NCBI GenBank assembly: GCA_944380515.1
Contig: CALWHT010000046.1
Location: 1 to 47,080, forward strand
DNA length: 47,080 nucleotides
Source: an uncultured Roseburia sp.
Lineage (GTDB): Bacteria; Bacillota; Clostridia; Lachnospirales; Lachnospiraceae
Reading direction: 5' to 3'
Both the position numbers and the translations under genes were made by a program. The notes below the pieces were generated by a model that searched no databases, was not told the origin of the DNA, and saw only the letters and a program-made list of their open reading frames with translations. Shown one piece after another: positions 43,378 to 47,080 of this stretch (the first letter of the stretch is position 1; each line of letters begins with the position of its first letter).

Positions 43378-44854
43378 AAAAATCAGCATTAAATGGAAAA
43401 TATTTACGTATCTTCTGGTATTTACCGGGATTTTACTCGTCGTGCTCTGGTTGATTCAGATTTGTTATCTGGATTCGTTATATAAAATGATAAAAAGCAG
43501 GGAGGCGGAGAAATTTACATCAGAGACGCTTGCGATACTTCAGTCGGATGCCGGTGATAAAAGCACTATGATCGACGAGCTTGCCGCAAAGAACAATATG
43601 GCTGTTTTTGTGGCTGATACGGACGGAAACGAGCTGTACAGCGCCGAATATATTGCGAATTCAAGGCTTAGCACCATGCCGAAGGAGCAGCTCGCGGCCT
43701 ACTATGAGCAGGCGAAGGAAAACGGCGGCACTCTTAAGGTGGAATACGAGGGCGGCAGAAATCTTACGTTCCCGAATGAAGATTTTCCGCATCCGGAACC
43801 TCCTGATTTTATTAAGGACGGATTTATACAGAATCACGGGCAGGAACGGGCCGAGAGCGTCATCTACGTGAATATCGTCATGGTGGAAGGCGAGGAGCAG
43901 ATTCTGATGGTAAACACTCAGCTTACACCGGTGGACGCGACGGTCAATACGCTGCGGATAGAGCTGATATGGATTACGGTAATTATGATTTTTTTGTCGC
44001 TGGTGATCGCGTTTTTAATTTCCAGGCAGGTTTCCAAATCCTTTATTAAAATCAACGAATCCGCCAGAGAGATGGCAAAGGGGAATTTTGATGTTCGATT
44101 TGAGGGAAAGGATTACCGCGAGGCGGCGGAGCTTTCCGATACTCTAAACGCTACCGCGGCGGAGCTGGGGAAAAATGAGCGGCTCCGCCGGGAACTGATT
44201 GCAAATGTATCCCATGATCTGCGGACACCGCTTACCATGATTATCGCCTACGCGGAGGTAATGCGGGATCTCCCCGGAGAAAATACGCCGGAAAATGTGC
44301 AGGTTGTCATTGATGAGGCAGGGAGGCTGACGAACCTTGTCAACGATATGCTCGATATTTCCAAGCTGCAGGCGGGCGTCATGGAAAAAAATGCGCAGTG
44401 CTATAACCTCACGGACAGCATACAGGCGGTATTGGAGCGGTATGGTAAGCTGAAAGAGCAGGACGGATATGTGATCAGCTTTGAATATGACGGAAAGGTT
44501 ATGGTGGAGGCGGACGAATATAAAATGTTTCAGGTCATGTATAATCTGATCAACAATGCCATTAACTATACCGGGGAGGATAAGACGGTTTCGGTCCGGC
44601 AGAACATGCACGGGAGAAAGGTACGCATTGAGGTGGAGGACAGCGGGGAAGGGATCGCGCCCGAGGACCTTCCGTATGTGTGGGACCGCTATTACAAGGT
44701 GGATAAGACTCACAGGCGCGCTGTGATGGGAACGGGGCTTGGGCTTTCCATTGTAAAAAATATACTGGAGCTGCACGGCGCGGAATATGGAGTGGAAAGC
44801 CCGCCGGGAGGCGGAACGGTCTTCTGGTTTGAGCTTACGGCCGTACAGGTTTAA
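43367..44854 (+). CDS. Membrane sensor histidine kinase
   Basis: The 495-residue kinase starts at TTG inside the response regulator gene. It has a transmembrane helix at about residues 12-33, an extracytoplasmic sensor of some 165 residues, a second helix near 200-222, a HAMP linker (VSKSFIKINESAREMAKGNF) and a HisKA domain with H283 in NVSHDLRTPLTMIIAYAEV. The ATPase domain has N-box NLINNAINYT, G1 VEDSGEGIAPEDLP and G2 GTGLGLSIVKN. The sensor has no recognised fold; its middle is rich in Pro, Asp and Glu (NEDFPHPEPPDF). The signal is unknown. Confidence 0.95.
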   Translation: MRHEKISIKWKIFTYLLVFTGILLVVLWLIQICYLDSLYKMIKSREAEKFTSETLAILQSDAGDKSTMIDELAAKNNMAVFVADTDGNELYSAEYIANSRLSTMPKEQLAAYYEQAKENGGTLKVEYEGGRNLTFPNEDFPHPEPPDFIKDGFIQNHGQERAESVIYVNIVMVEGEEQILMVNTQLTPVDATVNTLRIELIWITVIMIFLSLVIAFLISRQVSKSFIKINESAREMAKGNFDVRFEGKDYREAAELSDTLNATAAELGKNERLRRELIANVSHDLRTPLTMIIAYAEVMRDLPGENTPENVQVVIDEAGRLTNLVNDMLDISKLQAGVMEKNAQCYNLTDSIQAVLERYGKLKEQDGYVISFEYDGKVMVEADEYKMFQVMYNLINNAINYTGEDKTVSVRQNMHGRKVRIEVEDSGEGIAPEDLPYVWDRYYKVDKTHRRAVMGTGLGLSIVKNILELHGAEYGVESPPGGGTVFWFELTAVQV

Positions 44855-44891
44855 AAAATGGCTGCGCCGGATTTCTGGCGCGGCCATTTTT
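44853..44891. terminator. Bidirectional terminator between the kinase and gltA genes
   Basis: AAAAATGGCTGCGCC pairs with GGCGCGGCCATTTTT (one G-T pair) around an eight-base loop, with A- and T-runs within the stem. Confidence 0.88.
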
Positions 44892-44937
44892 CTATTGGTG
44901 CGCCTGGCGGCGCACGTTTCTAACGGGTAAAAGTAAT

Positions 44938-46302
44938 TTAACGCATATCCATCGGGATATAGGTTTTGTGCTCCCCGATATTTTTGTATGCGGGGCGCAT
45001 GATTTTGCCGTTGATGGCAACCTCTTCGAGCCGATGTGCGCTCCATCCGGCAATTCTTGCAATCGCAAAGATCGGGGTGTAAAGCTCTACCGGCAGTCCT
45101 AACATGCTGTAGGCAAAGCCGCTGTAAAAGTCCACGTTGGGGCTGACACCCTTGTAGATTTTGCGTTCTTCCGCGATAATCTGCGGCGCCAGACGTTCCA
45201 CAGCGGAATAGAGCTCAAATTCTTTCTCATAGCCCTTTTCGGCGGAGAGCTTTTCCACAAAGGAGCGGAAAATCATCGCCCTGGGGTCGGAGAGGGAATA
45301 TACGGCATGGCCCATACCATAAATCAGTCCGGCACGGTCGAAAGCTTCTTTGTGAAGCAGCGCTCTTAAGTACCGGCGGATTTCATCTTCGTCGCTCCAG
45401 TCGGAAAGTTTGGATTTCATGTCCTCAAACATTTTTACAACCTTGATATTTGCGCCGCCGTGCTTGGGTCCTTTCAGTGAGCCAAGGGACGCTGCGATGA
45501 CGGAATAGGTATCTGTACCGGAGGAAGATACCAGATGCGTGGTAAAGGTGGAATTGTTACCGCCGCCGTGCTCCATGTGAAGAATAAGAGCCGTATCCAA
45601 AAGCTTTGCCTCCAGAGGGGTAAACTGGCTGTCCGGCCTTAAGATATGTAAAATATTTTCAGCAGTACAATATTCGGCTTTCGGCGGGTGAATAAAAAGA
45701 CTTGCACCGTCATGATAGTGCTTATATGCCTGATAACCGTACACGGATAAAAGCGGGAACAAACTGATGAGCTGCAGGCATTGCCTGAGAACATTCGGGA
45801 GTGAGATATCGTCGGCTAAATCGTCATAGGAATAAAGTGTAAGAACGCTTCGGGCCAGCGTATTCATCATATCCCGGCTGGGTGCTTTCATGATAATATC
45901 GCGTACAAAACTTGTGGGAAGGGTACGGTATTCACCCAGCATTTTTTTGAAGTCTGCCAGTTCCGTTCGGTTCGGAAGCTTGCCGAAAAGAAGAAGATAA
46001 GTACATTCCTCAAAACCGGAGTAGCTGTGATCCGAGACGCCCCTTACCAGGTCCTTGACGTTGTAGCCCCTGTAATACAGCTCTCCGTCGGCGGGAACTG
46101 ATTTCCCGTCTACCATCTTTGTAGAGCAGACATCGGAAATTTCGGTCAGTCCAACCAGAACACCTTTTCCGTTAATATCACGAAGACCGCGTTTGACATC
46201 ATACTTCGTATATAAATCAGGATCAATCATCGAACACTGTTCGCTGAGCTTTGACAGGCGCTGCAGTTCGGGGGTGATTTCGCAAAATCGATTCGTAGTC
46301 AT
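44938..46302 (-). CDS. gltA: Citrate synthase
   Basis: The 454-residue enzyme condenses acetyl-CoA and oxaloacetate to citrate. The catalytic residues are seen as His in LHMEHGGGNNSTF, His in YGMGHAVYSLSDPRA and Asp in VSPNVDFYSG. The substrate loop GSLKGPKHGGAN is intact. It is longer than the E. coli form by a modest N-terminal extension, as common in Clostridia. AAAGGAGGG precedes the start on the minus strand. No aconitase or isocitrate dehydrogenase gene adjoins. It likely supplies 2-oxoglutarate for glutamate in an incomplete cycle. Confidence 0.96.
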   Translation of the reverse strand: MTTNRFCEITPELQRLSKLSEQCSMIDPDLYTKYDVKRGLRDINGKGVLVGLTEISDVCSTKMVDGKSVPADGELYYRGYNVKDLVRGVSDHSYSGFEECTYLLLFGKLPNRTELADFKKMLGEYRTLPTSFVRDIIMKAPSRDMMNTLARSVLTLYSYDDLADDISLPNVLRQCLQLISLFPLLSVYGYQAYKHYHDGASLFIHPPKAEYCTAENILHILRPDSQFTPLEAKLLDTALILHMEHGGGNNSTFTTHLVSSSGTDTYSVIAASLGSLKGPKHGGANIKVVKMFEDMKSKLSDWSDEDEIRRYLRALLHKEAFDRAGLIYGMGHAVYSLSDPRAMIFRSFVEKLSAEKGYEKEFELYSAVERLAPQIIAEERKIYKGVSPNVDFYSGFAYSMLGLPVELYTPIFAIARIAGWSAHRLEEVAINGKIMRPAYKNIGEHKTYIPMDMR

Positions 46303-46356
46303 AATAACCCTCCTTTATTTTATTTATTACTTTATACCGATAAAGCAATTTTTTTT

Positions 46357-46386
46357 ATCATAACATAAAGTTTTCCATGAGCACAA
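46357..46386 (-). promoter_or_regulatory. Possible promoter of gltA
   Basis: On the minus strand TTGTGC (46386-46381) and TATGAT (46362-46357) are 18 bases apart, in a very AT-rich leader of about 55 bases. Other AT-rich -10 candidates exist nearby. Confidence 0.35.
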
Positions 46387-46430
46387 GAAAATTATGTCAA
46401 TTTGTTTTAAATTTGTAAAACGGAAAGGGC

Positions 46431-46459
46431 TTTTCACGGGGGTCTTTTTCAGTTAAAAT
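46431..46459 (+). promoter_or_regulatory. Possible promoter of cdd
   Basis: TTTTCA (46431-46436) and TAAAAT (46454-46459) are 17 bases apart, 32 bases before the start codon. The -35 is weak. Confidence 0.4.
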
Positions 46460-46491
46460 GTTGTTATATGCATATGAAGGAGTGGTAAAAT

Positions 46492-46986
46492 ATGGATATT
46501 GGATTGCTTGCAGAAGAGGCGATCGCGGCAAAGGAGCGCGCGTATGCACCCTATTCGCATTTCAGAGTAGGGGCGGCGCTTTTGGCGAAAAGCGGAAAAA
46601 TCTACCGTGGCTGCAATATCGAGAACGCGGCGTATTCACCGACGAACTGCGCGGAGCGCACGGCGTTTTTTAAAGCGGTGTCGGAAGGAGAACGTGAATT
46701 TGAGGCGATTGCCATCACCGGAGATGCGGACGATTACGTTTATCCCTGCGGTGTATGCAGGCAGGTGATGGCTGAATTCTGCGATGGGAGCAGGTTTCGG
46801 ATTATCCTGGTGAATACAAAGGAAGATTACCGGATATTCCGCTTAAATGAGCTTTTGCCGGGCGCTTTTACCGGCGCGGATTTAAAGAAGCCGGCGAAGC
46901 TCATCCGGGACCCGGTGACAAACGCAAACAGCGGTACGGGAGATATCATCTGGCCAGTTCTGACAGGTAAAAATAATTCGCACTAA
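46492..46986 (+). CDS. cdd: Cytidine deaminase
   Basis: The 164-residue enzyme deaminates (deoxy)cytidine to (deoxy)uridine in pyrimidine salvage. Zinc ligands are C53, C86 and C89 with proton-shuttle E55 (NCAERTAFF and PCGVCRQ). The usual family ends near LLPGAFTGADL; here about 30 more residues follow (KKPAKLIRDPVTNANSGTGD and so on), an extension of unknown role. GAAGGAG precedes the start. It stands alone; deoC, in a related salvage route, is far away. Confidence 0.94.
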   Translation: MDIGLLAEEAIAAKERAYAPYSHFRVGAALLAKSGKIYRGCNIENAAYSPTNCAERTAFFKAVSEGEREFEAIAITGDADDYVYPCGVCRQVMAEFCDGSRFRIILVNTKEDYRIFRLNELLPGAFTGADLKKPAKLIRDPVTNANSGTGDIIWPVLTGKNNSH

Positions 46987-47004
46987 AACCTATTGAAAAT
47001 GCAC

Positions 47005-47057
47005 AGCTTCACTGCGAAAATAGAAGTATGACAAAAAAATTTTTTCGCAGTGAGGCT
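47005..47057. repeat. Sixteen-base-pair inverted repeat at the right edge
   Basis: AGCTTCACTGCGAAAA (47005-47020) pairs with TTTTCGCAGTGAGGCT (47042-47057), with one G-T pair, around a 21-base loop containing ATGACAAAAAAATT. It could terminate cdd, although no T-run follows the stem. Its 3' arm contains the GAGG that would serve the next start codon. Confidence 0.7.
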
Positions 47058-47060
47058 GAA

Positions 47061-47080
47061 ATGGGAAGAAAAGAACAGAG
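47061..47080 (+). CDS. Possible start of a gene cut by the window edge
   Basis: ATG 47061 follows TGAGG at a normal distance and reads MGRKEQ before the window ends. Too little is present to identify it. Its ribosome site lies in the 3' arm of the inverted repeat. Confidence 0.3.

Noticed and set aside
44144-45046. 300-codon minus-strand frame
   Set aside because: It is antisense to the histidine kinase and overlaps the end of citrate synthase and a strong terminator.

Overview
The window looks like a chromosomal segment from an endospore-lineage anaerobic Firmicute, most likely Lachnospiraceae (Clostridia). This is inferred from Spo0A with 0A boxes, a DUF5688 protein, the GGGtGRT/IscU-like pair, paired YhgE/Pip proteins, a T-box before leuS, glycogen synthase, strong AGGAGG ribosome sites and a moderate GC content. 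I see no rRNA, CRISPR array, intact transposase or prophage. It reads as core genome interspersed with small accessory genes and several decayed ones.

Layout. 1-2000: a possible edge-truncated c-di-GMP-I-like RNA, a lipoprotein with two copies of one domain, and a frame-disrupted zinc-ribbon gene. 2000-5680: spo0A with its own 0A box, glgA, and a convergent DUF5688 gene. 5680-13750: tRNA-Thr(CGT), deoC, a small membrane protein, an HD hydrolase, a CgeB-like glycosyltransferase, queH, argH, asd (with a 0A box upstream) and a DUF234-type ATPase with a degraded P-loop. 13779-18913: a type IA topoisomerase with four C-terminal zinc repeats, an ECF sigma/anti-sigma pair, and an internally deleted prolyl-tRNA-editing-type gene. 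19002-22600: an AT-rich ABC-like ATPase, a hexapeptide-repeat protein, and the IscU-like/GGGtGRT pair. 22679-27910: a relic of an ABC-exporter membrane domain, then an operon of two YhgE/Pip proteins flanking a small two-helix protein, followed by an overlooked 58-residue membrane protein. 27995-35265: a zinc-ribbon/TM2 protein, ilvN-ilvC, then a T-box, a nested palindromic element, leuS, a MATE transporter and a membrane-tailed MerR regulator. 35270-40768: a LysR regulator divergent from leuC-leuD, a protein with two AP2 domains and an HNH-like core, and threonine synthase. 40829-47080: a response regulator with a four-repeat MshEN/CheX-like protein, a two-component system, citrate synthase, cytidine deaminase, and an inverted repeat before a new gene start.

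How the genes work together. Amino-acid biosynthesis is the main theme: ilvN/ilvC and leuC/leuD for branched-chain amino acids, leuS under tRNA-Leu control, thrC and asd for the aspartate family, argH for arginine, and gltA for citrate entry. A LysR-type operator between lysR and leuC has the classical geometry for autorepression plus leuCD activation.

Most worth a second look: the palindromic element between the T-box terminator and leuS, which can fold either as nested stems or as a terminator; the AP2-HNH-AP2 protein; the MshEN/CheX plus response-regulator pair; the YhgE-small TM-YhgE operon; and several gene relics that automated annotation would miss or misname. No single locus is clearly a new defence or biosynthetic system.
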